From: Massilia sp. YIM B02769
GTDB lineage: Bacteria; Pseudomonadota; Gammaproteobacteria; Burkholderiales; Burkholderiaceae_D
Length of the DNA stretch: 64,000 nt
Assembly: GCF_030411995.1 (NCBI RefSeq)
Contig: NZ_JASNRC010000014.1
Span: 94,987-158,986, forward strand
Direction of reading: 5' to 3'
In this document: piece by piece, positions 28,631 through 39,513 of the stretch
How the letters are laid out: every line of letters starts with the position of its first letter
Numbering within the stretch: position 1 is the first letter of the stretch
The notes under the pieces: model-generated
Database searches by the model: none
Told to the model about the DNA's origin: nothing
What the model saw: only the letters and a program-made list of their open reading frames with translations
Translations under genes and position numbers: made by a program

Positions 28631-30415
28631 TTATTTACGCATCGCCGGCACAAACTCCTCCATCACCGCCTTGCGCAGCAGCGCCGGCGGCACCAGCCCC
28701 TGGGCCAGCACGAAGTCGTTGAATTTCTGGCGATCGAACTTGTCGCGCAGCGTCACTTCCGCCGCCTGGCGGGTTTCCATCAAGCGCTGGTAGCCGTAGA
28801 AGTAAGACGTCGCCTGGCCCGGCGCACGGAAGGTGTAGCGCTGCATTTCCTGGGTCGCCATACCCTCCGACAGGCCGACATCCGACATCAGGAAGGCCTT
28901 CACGCCCTCAGGGGTGATCTCGCCCAGGTTGACCATCGGGTCGAGGAAGGCGCGGGCGGCGCGCATGGCGCGGGCCTGCAGGGCGAACAGCTGGCCGTCG
29001 AGCGGCTCGTAAGGCTGCATTTCCGCTTCCGCATACAGGGCCCAGCCCTCCACATTGACGCTGTTGAAGGCGAACACCGCGCGCGCGGTCGACACGCCGG
29101 TCTCGATCATCTTGGCGAACTGCAGCTCATGGCCGGGACGCGCTTCGTGCGCCGTGATCGACCAGGTGCCGGCCTCGTGGGTGAAGTCGTCGAACACCAT
29201 GGTTTTACCGGACGCATCCGGCGGCATGCCGGTGGTCAGCACGAATTCGCCGTATTCGCCGGTATTGCCGATCAGGCGCGGCGGGCTCATGTGCGGGGCC
29301 GGCTGCTGGGCGTTCTCGGCGGCGGTGGCCAGGCGGATCACGGCCTTGCGCTGGGGCAGGGTCACGATGTGCTGCTCGCGTGCGGCCGCTTCCAGCGAGG
29401 CCAGGCGCTGGGCATAGATCGGCATCACTTTATCCAGCGGGATCTGGTCTTTCTTCAGCTGCAGCATCACGGCGCGGTAGTCGGCATCCTTGTAGCCGCG
29501 TTCCTTGGCGATCAGGCCGGCGGTGATCTGCATCTGGTTGCGGATCTCGGCGAACGAGGTCAGCGACTTGGCGATCAGTTCCTGCGGGCTGATGTCGACG
29601 CCGAACTCGCGCAGGTTGTTGGCGTACACCTCGGCCGGCAGGCGATGGTCGGTACGGGCGCGCGGCAGCAGCTCGGTCTTCAGGCGCGCGTTGTAGGCGG
29701 TGAGCTGTTGCTCCAGCGTGCCGAAGCTCTTTTCCCAGCCTTGCAGGCCGCTCTTGGCCAGCAGGTCGCGCATGCCCTTGAGCAGGGTCGGGGCGTCGTT
29801 CAGCGACTGCTCGATCTCGCCTTTATAGGGGCCGAGCAAATTCTTGTTGGCCTTCAGGCGCTCCTGCAGGCGCTCGTGCGCCAGTTCGGTGACCGGGCGG
29901 TAGCCCTTGGCCAGGCCGGCGTATTTTTCCAGGCGCACCAGCAGGGTCTGCTGGCGTTCCTTCGGGATGCGCGGGTCGAGGGTGGCGCGCATCACGCCGA
30001 ACATCATGCCGGTCAGGTCGATGAAGGGCATGAAGTACTTGCGGTCGAGGGCGGCGGTGCGGATCTGGTCGTTGGCCTTGTTGATCAGGATCTCCAGGTC
30101 CTGCTTTACCTTCGGATCGGACTCGGCCTTCAGGCGCTTCTGGTACTCGGCGATCGCCGCGCGCAGGTCCTTGTTGGTGGCTTCGAACTGGTCGCGCGAC
30201 ATGTCGGTGATCTGTTCGTCGTAGCCTTCCACGCCCAGGTTGCTCGCGCCTTCCGGCGAATACTTGGCCAGCACGTTCAACAGGACCTTGGCGTTCTCGT
30301 TGCTCTTGGTAACCCATGCCGGTTCGGCGGCAGAGGCGGAGAGGACGGGGAGGGCGAGGGCGGTGGCGAGCAGGCTGCTCAGGACGGTACGGACCAGCGG
30401 ACGGGTAGACAACAT
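28631..30415 (-). CDS. DUF885 family exported protein (metallopeptidase-like)
   Basis: A 594-residue protein with a signal peptide (TVLSSLLATALALPVLSASAA). DUF885 proteins have a thermolysin-like helical fold. The zinc motif HExxH appears as SITAHEARPGHELQFAKM, with histidines and glutamates placed as in the family (HEARPGHELQ). Other family parts are RYTFRAPGQATSYFYGYQ and FVLAQGLVPPALL. Probably a periplasmic carboxypeptidase-like hydrolase; the substrate is unknown. The start at 30415 follows CCAAGGAGT on the minus strand. Confidence 0.9.
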   Translation of the reverse strand: MLSTRPLVRTVLSSLLATALALPVLSASAAEPAWVTKSNENAKVLLNVLAKYSPEGASNLGVEGYDEQITDMSRDQFEATNKDLRAAIAEYQKRLKAESDPKVKQDLEILINKANDQIRTAALDRKYFMPFIDLTGMMFGVMRATLDPRIPKERQQTLLVRLEKYAGLAKGYRPVTELAHERLQERLKANKNLLGPYKGEIEQSLNDAPTLLKGMRDLLAKSGLQGWEKSFGTLEQQLTAYNARLKTELLPRARTDHRLPAEVYANNLREFGVDISPQELIAKSLTSFAEIRNQMQITAGLIAKERGYKDADYRAVMLQLKKDQIPLDKVMPIYAQRLASLEAAAREQHIVTLPQRKAVIRLATAAENAQQPAPHMSPPRLIGNTGEYGEFVLTTGMPPDASGKTMVFDDFTHEAGTWSITAHEARPGHELQFAKMIETGVSTARAVFAFNSVNVEGWALYAEAEMQPYEPLDGQLFALQARAMRAARAFLDPMVNLGEITPEGVKAFLMSDVGLSEGMATQEMQRYTFRAPGQATSYFYGYQRLMETRQAAEVTLRDKFDRQKFNDFVLAQGLVPPALLRKAVMEEFVPAMRK

Positions 30416-31904
<1,489 letters not shown>

Positions 31905-31937
31905 GCTGCCGGATAGGGATCACATCGGCATCGATGA

Positions 31938-31967
31938 AGCCGCTGCCCCTTGGGTAGCGGCTTTTTT
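31938..31967 (+). terminator. Terminator of glf
   Basis: Stem AGCCGCTGCCC/GGGTAGCGGCT with a CTT loop, followed by TTTTTTC, 33 bp behind the glf stop. Confidence 0.9.
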
Positions 31968-32044
31968 CATGGGCGCCGCCGCTGATGTTGCTTAGGCAAT
32001 ATTTATGTGTCAGCATGCGTGATCCTTTTTTCGGAAAACCTTCC

Positions 32045-34132
32045 ATGCGTCACCTGACCCGTATCGCCCTCGGCATCTCGCTCGCCGGCGCCGCCGCGCT
32101 CGCGCAAGCCCAGACTTCCCAGCCCGCACAGGCCGACCGTCCTGCCACCACCTTCCCCTACACGCCCGGCCTGGACGTGCGCTCGATGGACAAGAGCGCC
32201 GATCCTTGCGTCGACTTCTACCAGTACGCCTGCGGCGGCTGGATGAAGAACAACCCGGTCCCGGCCGACCAGGCGCGCTGGTCGGTGTACAGCAAGCTGG
32301 CGCAGGACAACCAGCGCTACCTGTGGGGCATTCTCGACGGCCTGGCGAAACAGAAGGAAGGCCGCAGCGTCACCCAGCAAAAGATCGGCGATTACTTCGG
32401 CGCCTGCATGGACGAGGGCGCGATCGCCAAGCGCGGCGCGGCGCCGCTGACGCCCTGGATGGCACGCATCGACGCCATGCAGTCGACGCGCGAGCTGCCG
32501 CAGGTGCTGGCCGCGCTGCAGCTGGGCTTGTCGAGCGACGACTTCTTCTTCGGCTTCAGTGCGAACCAGGACTTCGGCGATTCGACCCGCGTGATCGCCT
32601 TTGCCAGCGCCGGCGGCCTGGGCCTGCCGGACCGCGACTACTACGTGAAGACCGACGCCCACTCCAACACCCTGCGCGGCAAGTACGAAGCCCACATTGC
32701 CACCATGTTCGGCCTGGCCGGCGAGAGCGCGGCGGCGGCGAAACGCTCGGCCGCCACCGTGATGCGCATCGAAACCGCGCTGGCCAAGGCCTCGCTGACG
32801 CGTGTCGAACAGCGCGATCCCTACAATTTGTTCCACAAGTCCAGCCTGAAGCAATTGCAGGCGATGACGCCCGGCTTCGACTGGAAGGCTTACCTGGCCG
32901 CCGTCGGCCAGTCCGATGTGAACGACTTCAATGTCACCGAACCTAAATTCTTCAAGGAATTCGCGAAGCAATTGAAGGGCCAGGACCTGGCCGCCATCAA
33001 GACCTATCTGCGCTGGCACGTGCTGCAAGACATGGCGCCTGCCCTGTCGCCGCAGTTCGACGAGCCGCATTTCGCCTTCTTCATGCAAACCTTGCGCGGC
33101 GTGGAAAAGCAGCAACCGCGCTGGAAGCGTTGCGTGCAGCTGGTCGACCACCAGCTGGGCGAAGCGCTGGGCCAGGAATTCGTCAGCCGCGCCTTCTCTC
33201 CGGAACTGAAGGCGAAGTCGCTGCACATGACGCAACAAGTGGAAGAGGCGATGGCGAAGGACATCGACTCGCTCGAATGGATGAGCGCGGAAACGAAACA
33301 GCGCGCCCGCGAAAAGCTCGACACCATCGTCAACAAGATCGGTTACCCGGACACCTGGCGCGATTATGCGGCATTCGAGGTGAAGCCTGACGACTTCGCC
33401 GGCAACGTGGTGCGCGGCACCACCTTCGAGAACCGACGCCAGCTGGCGAAGATCGGCAAGCCGCTCGACCGCGCCGAATGGCTGATGACGCCGCCGACGG
33501 TGAATGCCTATTTCAACCCGCAAATGAACGACATCAACTTCCCGGCCGGCGTGCTGCAACCGCCGCTGTTCGACCCGAAGATGGATGACGCGCCGAACTA
33601 CGGCAACACCGGCGGCACCATCGGCCACGAACTGACCCACGCCTTCGACGACGAAGGCCGCCAGTTCGATGCGAAGGGGAATCTGAAGGACTGGTGGACC
33701 AGGAAGGACGGCAAGGCCTTCGAGGAACGCGCCCAGTGCATCGTCGACCAGTACGCCAAGTACACCGTGGTCGACGACATCAAGATCAACAGCAAGCTGA
33801 CCCTGGGCGAAGACGTGGCCGACCTCGGCGGCCTGATCCTCGGCTGGATGGCGTGGAAGACGCAGATGGCAAGCATGCCGCAGCAGGCCCAGCCTGTGCA
33901 GTTTGCCAAGGAGGGCTTGTCGCCGGAGCAGCGTTTCTTCGTCGGCTATGCACAATGGGCCTGCGAAAACGACCGCCCGGAAAACCTGCGCGTCTCGGCC
34001 GCAACCGATCCCCACTCGCCGGGCAAGTACCGCGTGAACGGCGTCGTGATCAACATGCCGGAGTTCGAAAAGGCGTTCAACTGCAAGCCGGGCCAGCCGA
34101 TGGCGGCGGTGAAGCGCTGCCGGGTGTGGTGA
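32045..34132 (+). CDS. M13 family metallopeptidase (neprilysin/PepO type)
   Basis: A 695-residue exported zinc endopeptidase. After the signal peptide (IALGISLAGAAALAQAQ) comes DPCVDFYQYACGGW, the family's N-terminal signature. The zinc site is GHELTHAFDDEGR with H528, E529 and H532; the third ligand is E589 in GEDVADLGG. Substrate-binding NAYFNPQMNDINFPAG is also present, and the protein ends in the CRVW motif typical of M13. It acts on peptides in the periplasm. The start at 32045 is chosen for the signal peptide; in-frame ATGs at 31985 and 32015 exist. Confidence 0.95.
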   Translation: MRHLTRIALGISLAGAAALAQAQTSQPAQADRPATTFPYTPGLDVRSMDKSADPCVDFYQYACGGWMKNNPVPADQARWSVYSKLAQDNQRYLWGILDGLAKQKEGRSVTQQKIGDYFGACMDEGAIAKRGAAPLTPWMARIDAMQSTRELPQVLAALQLGLSSDDFFFGFSANQDFGDSTRVIAFASAGGLGLPDRDYYVKTDAHSNTLRGKYEAHIATMFGLAGESAAAAKRSAATVMRIETALAKASLTRVEQRDPYNLFHKSSLKQLQAMTPGFDWKAYLAAVGQSDVNDFNVTEPKFFKEFAKQLKGQDLAAIKTYLRWHVLQDMAPALSPQFDEPHFAFFMQTLRGVEKQQPRWKRCVQLVDHQLGEALGQEFVSRAFSPELKAKSLHMTQQVEEAMAKDIDSLEWMSAETKQRAREKLDTIVNKIGYPDTWRDYAAFEVKPDDFAGNVVRGTTFENRRQLAKIGKPLDRAEWLMTPPTVNAYFNPQMNDINFPAGVLQPPLFDPKMDDAPNYGNTGGTIGHELTHAFDDEGRQFDAKGNLKDWWTRKDGKAFEERAQCIVDQYAKYTVVDDIKINSKLTLGEDVADLGGLILGWMAWKTQMASMPQQAQPVQFAKEGLSPEQRFFVGYAQWACENDRPENLRVSAATDPHSPGKYRVNGVVINMPEFEKAFNCKPGQPMAAVKRCRVW

Positions 34133-34173
34133 TTAGGAAAGGCATCCAGCCCGATCCAGGCCTGCAGCAGTGA

Positions 34174-34372
34174 CCGTACGGTGGGCACGCCGTGCCCACG
34201 CGGTTACGTGCCCATGCGTGCTGTGTTGGCCGTGAAATGTCGCTCGCACAATATGCATTGAACGATAACGGCGACCCGTTCCGGGTTTCGTTCAATTGCG
34301 CGAGCGATATGTTGCGGCCATTGGTGCAAGGAAGCGTACGTAACCGCGTGGGCACGGGGTGCCCACCATACG
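34174..34372. repeat. REP pair with a palindromic spacer
   Basis: Outer units CCGTACGGTGGGC...GCCCACGCGG (34174-34203) and CCGCGTGGGC...CCCACCATACG (34344-34372). The spacer itself contains smaller inverted matches (GTCGCTCGC near 34238 with GCGAGCGAT near 34300). The whole forms a composite palindrome of about 200 bp between two convergent genes. Confidence 0.75.
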
Positions 34373-34433
34373 AAAACCTTCGCAATGCAAGGCGCCGCGC
34401 CAACAAGAACGCCGCCGCGCAAGCCAACAGCGC

Positions 34434-34464
34434 CAATAAAAAACGCCACCGACAAGGTGGCGTT
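34434..34464 (-). terminator. Terminator of the SRPBCC gene
   Basis: Stem AACGCCACC/GGTGGCGTT with a five-base loop, followed by a T-run on the minus strand (TTTTTTATT). A shorter T-run on the plus strand (TTTCCTTTTT) may also serve the M13 gene. Confidence 0.85.
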
Positions 34465-34483
34465 TCCTTTTTCAACCGAGCAC

Positions 34484-35029
34484 TCAGTGCTGGTTGATCT
34501 TCCCACGCCACGCCCCCGTTTCCGAGCCGCGCTTCTCCAGCAATTCCTTGAAGTTCGACAGGTTGCTGCGCGCTTCCATGCGCACCGCGCCCAGGGCGTC
34601 GCCGATCTGCTCGAGTACGCCTTCCGGTTCGTAATCCATCTGCAGCGTGACGCGCGTCACGTTGTCGGAAATCTTGTGGAAGGTAACGACGCCGCCATTG
34701 CGCACGCCGCCGATGCTGCGCCAGGCGATGCGCTTGTCCGGGATTTGCTCGGTGATCTCGGCATCCCATTCCTTGTCTTCGCCGGCGACATTCGCTTTCC
34801 AGTGCAGGCGCTTGTCGTCGAGCTGGCGGATTTCCTTGACGCTCTTCATGAATTGCGGGAAGTCTTCGAACTGGGTGAACTGGTTGTAGGCAACGCTATC
34901 CGGTACGTTCACCTCGATGGCTTCGATGATGGCCGAGCTGCCATTCGAATCGTTTTTTCCTTTGATTTTCTTCGACAACAGGATTCCGCCAACGGCCAGG
35001 GCGGCAACGGTCACAACGCGATTCAACAT
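34484..35029 (-). CDS. SRPBCC (START-like) family membrane-anchored protein
   Basis: A 181-residue protein. The N-terminus is a single hydrophobic segment (MLNRVVTVAALAVGGILL) followed by basic residues. The rest is a polyketide cyclase/Coq10-type fold: AIEVNVPDSVAYNQFTQFED, FMKSVKEIRQLDDKRLHW, DKRIAWRSIGG and VTRVTLQMDYEPEG. Such domains bind hydrophobic ligands; the ligand is unknown. It is monocistronic, with AGGAGAATG reading before the ATG. Confidence 0.88.
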   Translation of the reverse strand: MLNRVVTVAALAVGGILLSKKIKGKNDSNGSSAIIEAIEVNVPDSVAYNQFTQFEDFPQFMKSVKEIRQLDDKRLHWKANVAGEDKEWDAEITEQIPDKRIAWRSIGGVRNGGVVTFHKISDNVTRVTLQMDYEPEGVLEQIGDALGAVRMEARSNLSNFKELLEKRGSETGAWRGKINQH

Positions 35030-35187
35030 GTCATTCTCCTTTTGATCAGGTCACAGTGGGCCACGCGACGGCCTTGCGGCGTCGCATATTTGCACTTAAG
35101 TTAAGCCAAATCCTGAACAGGGGGCGCGCGGGAGACCTCTGCAGGGATACTGCTGAGCTCGCAGAAGTCCTTGATTTTCCTGAGGAA

Positions 35188-35216
35188 AATAAAAACGGCA
35201 GCCGCGGCTGCCGTTT
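35188..35216 (-). terminator. Terminator of the PEP-CTERM gene
   Basis: Minus-strand stem AACGGCAGCC/GGCTGCCGTT followed by TTTATTTTCC, 20 bp behind the stop codon. Confidence 0.85.
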
Positions 35217-35235
35217 GTCTGGAAGAACGCCGTAC

Positions 35236-35847
35236 TCAGGCCGGCTTGCGGCGGCGCGCTGCCGCCAGCCCTGCGATGCCCAGCCCCAGCAGGCCGAGCG
35301 ACGCCGGTTCCGGCACGTCGACATAATCGATGGTCAGGTAGGCACCGTGGCCGAAGCTGCTCAGGACCGGCTCGTAGTCGTTCCAGCCGTCGCCATTCAG
35401 CACCACCGTCAGGCGTCCGTCGCTGATGACCGGCTTGCCCAAGGCCCAGGTCTGGTAGCTGTTGACGGTCAGCTTCGTGCCGGCATTGCTGGCCAGTACA
35501 GGACCGATGCTGTCGTAATCCTTTACCGTGGCAGCCTGCCAGGTATTGTCGAGGCCAAACGCGGCGCCGACCGTTCCGTCGGCGGCCGAATAGTTGTGGT
35601 AGGCCGAGAAGTCGACCGAGTTGATCTTCTTGCCCTTCAGGCTGCCAAGGTCGAAGCCGAACAGCGAGAAGTACTCGTTCGCATGCACACTGGTGCCGAC
35701 CCAGCGGTATTCGGTGTTCCATGCATTGGTAACATTGTCGCCAACGGTGGCGTCGCGGTCGGCATGGATGACGATGACGCCAGCCTGGGCGGCGCTTAGC
35801 GGCAACAGGGCAAAGACGGCGGCGGCGACAAGCGATGTGAATTGCAT
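35236..35847 (-). CDS. PEP-CTERM sorting domain protein
   Basis: A 203-residue exported protein with a signal peptide (SLVAAAVFALLPLSAAQAG). The body is a beta-rich domain (VTNAWNTEYRWVGTSVHANEY, DFSAYHNYSAADG, TKLTVNSYQTWALGKPV) that looks like the DNRLRE/carbohydrate-binding type domains of PEP-CTERM proteins. The sorting tail is DVPEPASLGLLGLGIAGLAA followed by ARRRK. The start at 35847 is chosen for the signal peptide. Exosortase lies outside the window. Confidence 0.92.
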   Translation of the reverse strand: MQFTSLVAAAVFALLPLSAAQAGVIVIHADRDATVGDNVTNAWNTEYRWVGTSVHANEYFSLFGFDLGSLKGKKINSVDFSAYHNYSAADGTVGAAFGLDNTWQAATVKDYDSIGPVLASNAGTKLTVNSYQTWALGKPVISDGRLTVVLNGDGWNDYEPVLSSFGHGAYLTIDYVDVPEPASLGLLGLGIAGLAAARRRKPA

Positions 35848-36029
35848 TTCAGGTATCCCAGCATAATTTTTATCGCGTACAGGCAAGCAATAACGATGCC
35901 AATAAGAAGTTTACCTTTTCGCTCAAGGGTTTATTCACTGCTGGTTAACTAAAGCCGTCAGGAATGTAAAGTTTTCCGACAGTAATATTTTGGCAATATT
36001 GGGTATGCACCGGCGTGATCAATCAGCGC

Positions 36030-36066
36030 GACTGGATGGGCATACAGTACATCCCAACGTTATAAT
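36030..36066 (+). promoter_or_regulatory. LexA-like box and promoter of the UvrD-type helicase
   Basis: CTG-N10-CAG at 36032-36047 (CTGGATGGGCATACAG), followed by TA, covers the -35 region of a TATAAT box at 36061-36066. The ATG of the helicase begins six bases behind the -10, at the expected transcription start. The mRNA is therefore probably leaderless. Confidence 0.6.
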
Positions 36067-36072
36067 GGCCGC

Positions 36073-38385
36073 ATGCAGAACCTCCTTCACAACCTCAATC
36101 CCGAACAACTCGCGGCCGTGACCCTGCCTTCGCAGAGCGCGCTGATCCTGGCGGGGGCCGGCTCGGGCAAGACCCGCGTGCTGACCACGCGTATCGCCTG
36201 GCTGATCCAGACCGGACAGGTGTCTCCGGCCGGCATCATCGCGGTGACGTTCACGAACAAGGCGGCGAAGGAGATGCTGACGCGTCTGTCGACCATGTTG
36301 CCGATCAATACGCGCGGCATGTGGATCGGCACTTTCCACGGCCTGTGCAACCGCCTGCTGCGCACCCACTACAAGGATGCGGCGCTGCCCCAGTCCTTCC
36401 AGATCCTCGATTCGCAAGACCAGCTGTCGCTGATCAAGCGCATGCTCAAGGCGCACAACGTCGACGACGAAAAATACCCGGCCAAGGCGCTGATGTACTA
36501 CATCAACAACGCCAAGGACCAGGGCTTGCGCGCCGGCCAGCTCGAGCCGAACGATCCGATCGAGCGGCGCATGATCGAGCTGTATGAGCTCTACGACCAG
36601 CAATGCCACAAGGAAGGCGTGGTCGACTTCGCCGAGCTGCTGCTGCGCGCCTATGAACTGCTGTCGCGCAACGGTCCGCTGCGTCACCACTACCAGATGC
36701 GTTTCCGCCATATCCTGGTCGACGAGTTCCAGGATACGAACGATTTGCAGTACAACCTGCTGAAGCTGCTGGCCGGCCATTCCGAAGAAGGCGGCGGCGC
36801 CATCTTCGCCGTGGGCGACGACGACCAGAGCATCTATGCCTTCCGCGGCGCAAACGTCGGCAACATGCAAGCCTTCGAGCGCGATTTCCGCGTCAAGAAT
36901 TTGATCAAGCTGGAACAGAACTACCGTTCCTACGGCCACATCCTCGACAGCGCCAACTTCCTGATCGCCAACAACACCAAGCGCCTGGGTAAGAATCTGC
37001 GGACCGATGCGGGGCAGGGCGAACAGGTGCGCGTCTACGAAGCCTCGTCCGACCTGGAAGAAGCGCAGTGGATCATCGAGGAAACGAAAAGCCTGGTGGC
37101 CGACGGCATGCCGCGCAAGGAAGTGGCGATCCTCTACCGTTCGAACGCCCAGAGCCGCGTGATCGAGCATGCGCTGTTCGCGGCCGGCTTGCCCTACACC
37201 GTGTACGGCGGCCTGCGCTACTTCCAGCGCGCCGAGGTCAAGCATGCGATCGCCTACCTGCAGCTGATGGACAATCCGCACAACGACTCGGCTTTCTTGC
37301 GCGTGGTGAATTTCCCGACCCGTGGCATCGGCGCCCGTTCGATCGAACAATTGCAGATGGCAGCCGACAGCTACGGCATTTCGCTGTACGCGGCCGTGCC
37401 CTACATGACCGGCAAGGCCGGTACTTCGCTCGGCGGCTTTGTGAAGCTGATCGAGGGCGCACGTTTCGAAACCCAGCAACTGCCGCTGCCGGAAATGGTA
37501 AGCGTGGTGCTGGAGCGCAGCGGCCTGATCGAGTTCTATAAAAAGGAAAAAGAAGGCGCCGACCGTATCGAAAACCTGGAGCAGATGGTTAACGCCGCGA
37601 CCCAGTTCGTGCAGGAAGAAGGTTTCGGTGTCGCCGCGCCGGCCCATCTCGGCCCGCAAGCCTTGCCGCAGGCCGGCGAAGCGATCGTCAACCAGGATGG
37701 CATCGAGGTGCTCGATGCCGAGGCGCCCTTGCCAACTGTGATGTCGCCCTTGTCCGCCTTCCTCACCCACGCCTCGCTGGAAGCAGGCGATGCCCAGGCC
37801 CAGGCCGGCCAGGACGCCTTGCAGTTGATGACGGTGCACTCGGCCAAGGGCCTGGAATTCGATGCCGTGTTCATCACCGGCCTGGAAGAAGGCCTGTTCC
37901 CGCACGAAAGCAGCTCGCGCGAACTCGATGGCGTCGACGAGGAACGGCGCCTGATGTACGTGGCGATCACGCGTGCGCGCAAGCGCCTGTACATGAGCTT
38001 TACCCAGCAGCGCATGCTGCATGGCCAGACCCGCTTCAACATGAAGTCGCGCTTCTTCGACGAGTTGCCGGAAGAATCGCTGAAGTGGCTGTCGCCGCGC
38101 GTGCAGAACCACTGGTTCGCCAACAAGAAGGCGGCCACGGCCTGGGACGACGCCGCCTTCCGGAATGGCAGTGACAACAAGATCGCCCAGCAGATCACGC
38201 AAAAGTCGGGCGGCAGCTCGGGCTGGCGCATCGGCGAAACCGTGGCGCACGCCAAGTTCGGCGAAGGCGTGATCGTGAATATCGAGGGTGGGGCGGGTGC
38301 GGCGCGGGCCCAGATCAACTTCGGGCCGGCCGGCATCAAGGTGCTCGACCTGTCGGTGGCCAAGCTGGAGCGGGTATCAAGCTGA
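36073..38385 (+). CDS. UvrD/PcrA-type DNA helicase
   Basis: A 770-residue superfamily 1A 3'-5' helicase for nucleotide excision and mismatch repair or fork clearance. Motif I is GAGSGKT (28-34), motif Ia TFTNKAAKEM, motif II VDEFQDTN, motif III GDDDQSIYAFRGA, motif IV YRS, motif V HSAKGLEFDAVF and motif VI RLMYVAITRARKRLY. The C-terminal TUDOR-like part (GWRIGETVAHAKFGEGVIV) contacts RNA polymerase in UvrD/PcrA. The start MQNLLHNLNPEQ matches family starts and lies at the predicted transcription start. Symbol uvrD is likely but not certain against a rep-like paralog. Confidence 0.93.
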   Translation: MQNLLHNLNPEQLAAVTLPSQSALILAGAGSGKTRVLTTRIAWLIQTGQVSPAGIIAVTFTNKAAKEMLTRLSTMLPINTRGMWIGTFHGLCNRLLRTHYKDAALPQSFQILDSQDQLSLIKRMLKAHNVDDEKYPAKALMYYINNAKDQGLRAGQLEPNDPIERRMIELYELYDQQCHKEGVVDFAELLLRAYELLSRNGPLRHHYQMRFRHILVDEFQDTNDLQYNLLKLLAGHSEEGGGAIFAVGDDDQSIYAFRGANVGNMQAFERDFRVKNLIKLEQNYRSYGHILDSANFLIANNTKRLGKNLRTDAGQGEQVRVYEASSDLEEAQWIIEETKSLVADGMPRKEVAILYRSNAQSRVIEHALFAAGLPYTVYGGLRYFQRAEVKHAIAYLQLMDNPHNDSAFLRVVNFPTRGIGARSIEQLQMAADSYGISLYAAVPYMTGKAGTSLGGFVKLIEGARFETQQLPLPEMVSVVLERSGLIEFYKKEKEGADRIENLEQMVNAATQFVQEEGFGVAAPAHLGPQALPQAGEAIVNQDGIEVLDAEAPLPTVMSPLSAFLTHASLEAGDAQAQAGQDALQLMTVHSAKGLEFDAVFITGLEEGLFPHESSSRELDGVDEERRLMYVAITRARKRLYMSFTQQRMLHGQTRFNMKSRFFDELPEESLKWLSPRVQNHWFANKKAATAWDDAAFRNGSDNKIAQQITQKSGGSSGWRIGETVAHAKFGEGVIVNIEGGAGAARAQINFGPAGIKVLDLSVAKLERVSS

Positions 38386-38411
38386 TAGCGGGCTGGTAGC
38401 TGCGCATAATT

Positions 38412-38442
38412 AAGCCAGGCTTACCTTGCCTGGCTTTTCTTT
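38412..38442 (+). terminator. Terminator of the helicase gene
   Basis: Stem AAGCCAGGC/GCCTGGCTT with a seven-base loop, followed by TTCTTT, just behind the stop at 38385. Confidence 0.8.
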
Positions 38443-38454
38443 AACTGCGCTAAT

Positions 38455-38673
38455 TTACTGGTCCTGGGCTTCTTCGCCTGCGCGGCGGCGCTTCAGGATG
38501 CCGCCCAGGCACAGCATCAGGATCGCAAAAACGACCATGCTGCCGCTGATCGCGCGTTGCTGGCTGTCGCCCAGGGCGCTGAAATAATCCAGTGCGCTGT
38601 GACCACCCGCCATGGCGAGGTAGAGGCCGCCAACGGTCAGCAGCAGGGCAATGATCAGGCTCAGCAAACGCAT
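38455..38673 (-). CDS. Small two-helix membrane protein
   Basis: A 72-residue protein with two hydrophobic segments (LLSLIIALLLTVGGLYLAMAG and MVVFAILMLCLGGIL), a short loop containing LGDSQQRAISGS and a charged C-terminus (KRRRAGEEAQDQ). The start has GAAAG at a suitable distance on the minus strand. I do not recognise a named family. It lies between the helicase terminator and a larger membrane protein on the same strand (43-bp gap), possibly in one transcript. Confidence 0.75.
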   Translation of the reverse strand: MRLLSLIIALLLTVGGLYLAMAGGHSALDYFSALGDSQQRAISGSMVVFAILMLCLGGILKRRRAGEEAQDQ

Positions 38674-38716
38674 GGTTTTTCTTTCGTTCGATATCGAATT
38701 GCCAAGAGTAAAGTTT

Positions 38717-39496
38717 TTATTTCGTCAGGTCAACCGACCGGGCGCTGCTGCCGGCCGGCTTGCCGAAGATGTGGCGGTAACCGGCATACAGCGCGCATTG
38801 CAAGAGCAGCATGAACAGGAACAGCAGCCACATGATGGCCACGCGCGCCACGTTGCCGCCGCCCAGGATCAGCATCAGTACCATCAGCACCGCGAACAGG
38901 ATCGCGAACCAGGACGTCAGCAGCACGACGAACACGCGCGCGCTCTTCAGTACCGCGAAGAAGCTGTAGAACACGGCCTTGCCCGGCGTCATCTTTTGCC
39001 AGTAGGTCAGGGGCGCCGCGAACGACAGCGCGATCAGCACGCTGACATTCAGGATCGACAGCAGGAACATGGTGAGGATATTCCCCAGGTCCACTTGCGG
39101 CACGTTTTTCGGATCGACCGGCTGCGAGAACTGGCGCACGAATTCCGGGTCGACCGCAAAGCGGGCCAGCACGGTCAGCAACAGCGAAACGCCCAGGTAG
39201 ATCAGCCCGACCTTGCACAGCTGGGCCAAGGCCGGCTGGCGGAAACCCGTCATCGCCACCGTCGGCAGGACGCGTTCGCCGTTCTCGATCATCAGGCAGG
39301 CCTGCATGAAGGCCATCGAGAACGAGGGGATCAGGACCACGGTCAGCATCGGCCCGATGAAGGGAATCGCGCTGATCAGCAGGCTGATCAGGATGTTGGC
39401 GAAGAGCAGGGTGGTCAGGGCGGCCGGCTGCTTGCGGAACAGGCCGGTGCCTTCCTTGAGCCAGGTCCAGCCGGTGATTGCGGGCATGTTATTCAT
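38717..39496 (-). CDS. BPSS1780-type multi-pass membrane protein
   Basis: A 259-residue protein with about six hydrophobic segments. The start TGWTWLKEGTGLFRKQP and the following LLFANILISLLISAIPFIGPM are characteristic of the betaproteobacterial BPSS1780 family, whose function is unknown. It lies 17 bp behind thrB on the same strand, so it is probably cotranscribed with it. The later part (MTPGKAVFYSFFAVLKSARVFVVLL) also contains conserved-looking membrane helices. Confidence 0.85.
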   Translation of the reverse strand: MNNMPAITGWTWLKEGTGLFRKQPAALTTLLFANILISLLISAIPFIGPMLTVVLIPSFSMAFMQACLMIENGERVLPTVAMTGFRQPALAQLCKVGLIYLGVSLLLTVLARFAVDPEFVRQFSQPVDPKNVPQVDLGNILTMFLLSILNVSVLIALSFAAPLTYWQKMTPGKAVFYSFFAVLKSARVFVVLLTSWFAILFAVLMVLMLILGGGNVARVAIMWLLFLFMLLLQCALYAGYRHIFGKPAGSSARSVDLTK

Positions 39497-39513
39497 TGAA
39501 TGCTATTCGTCGA

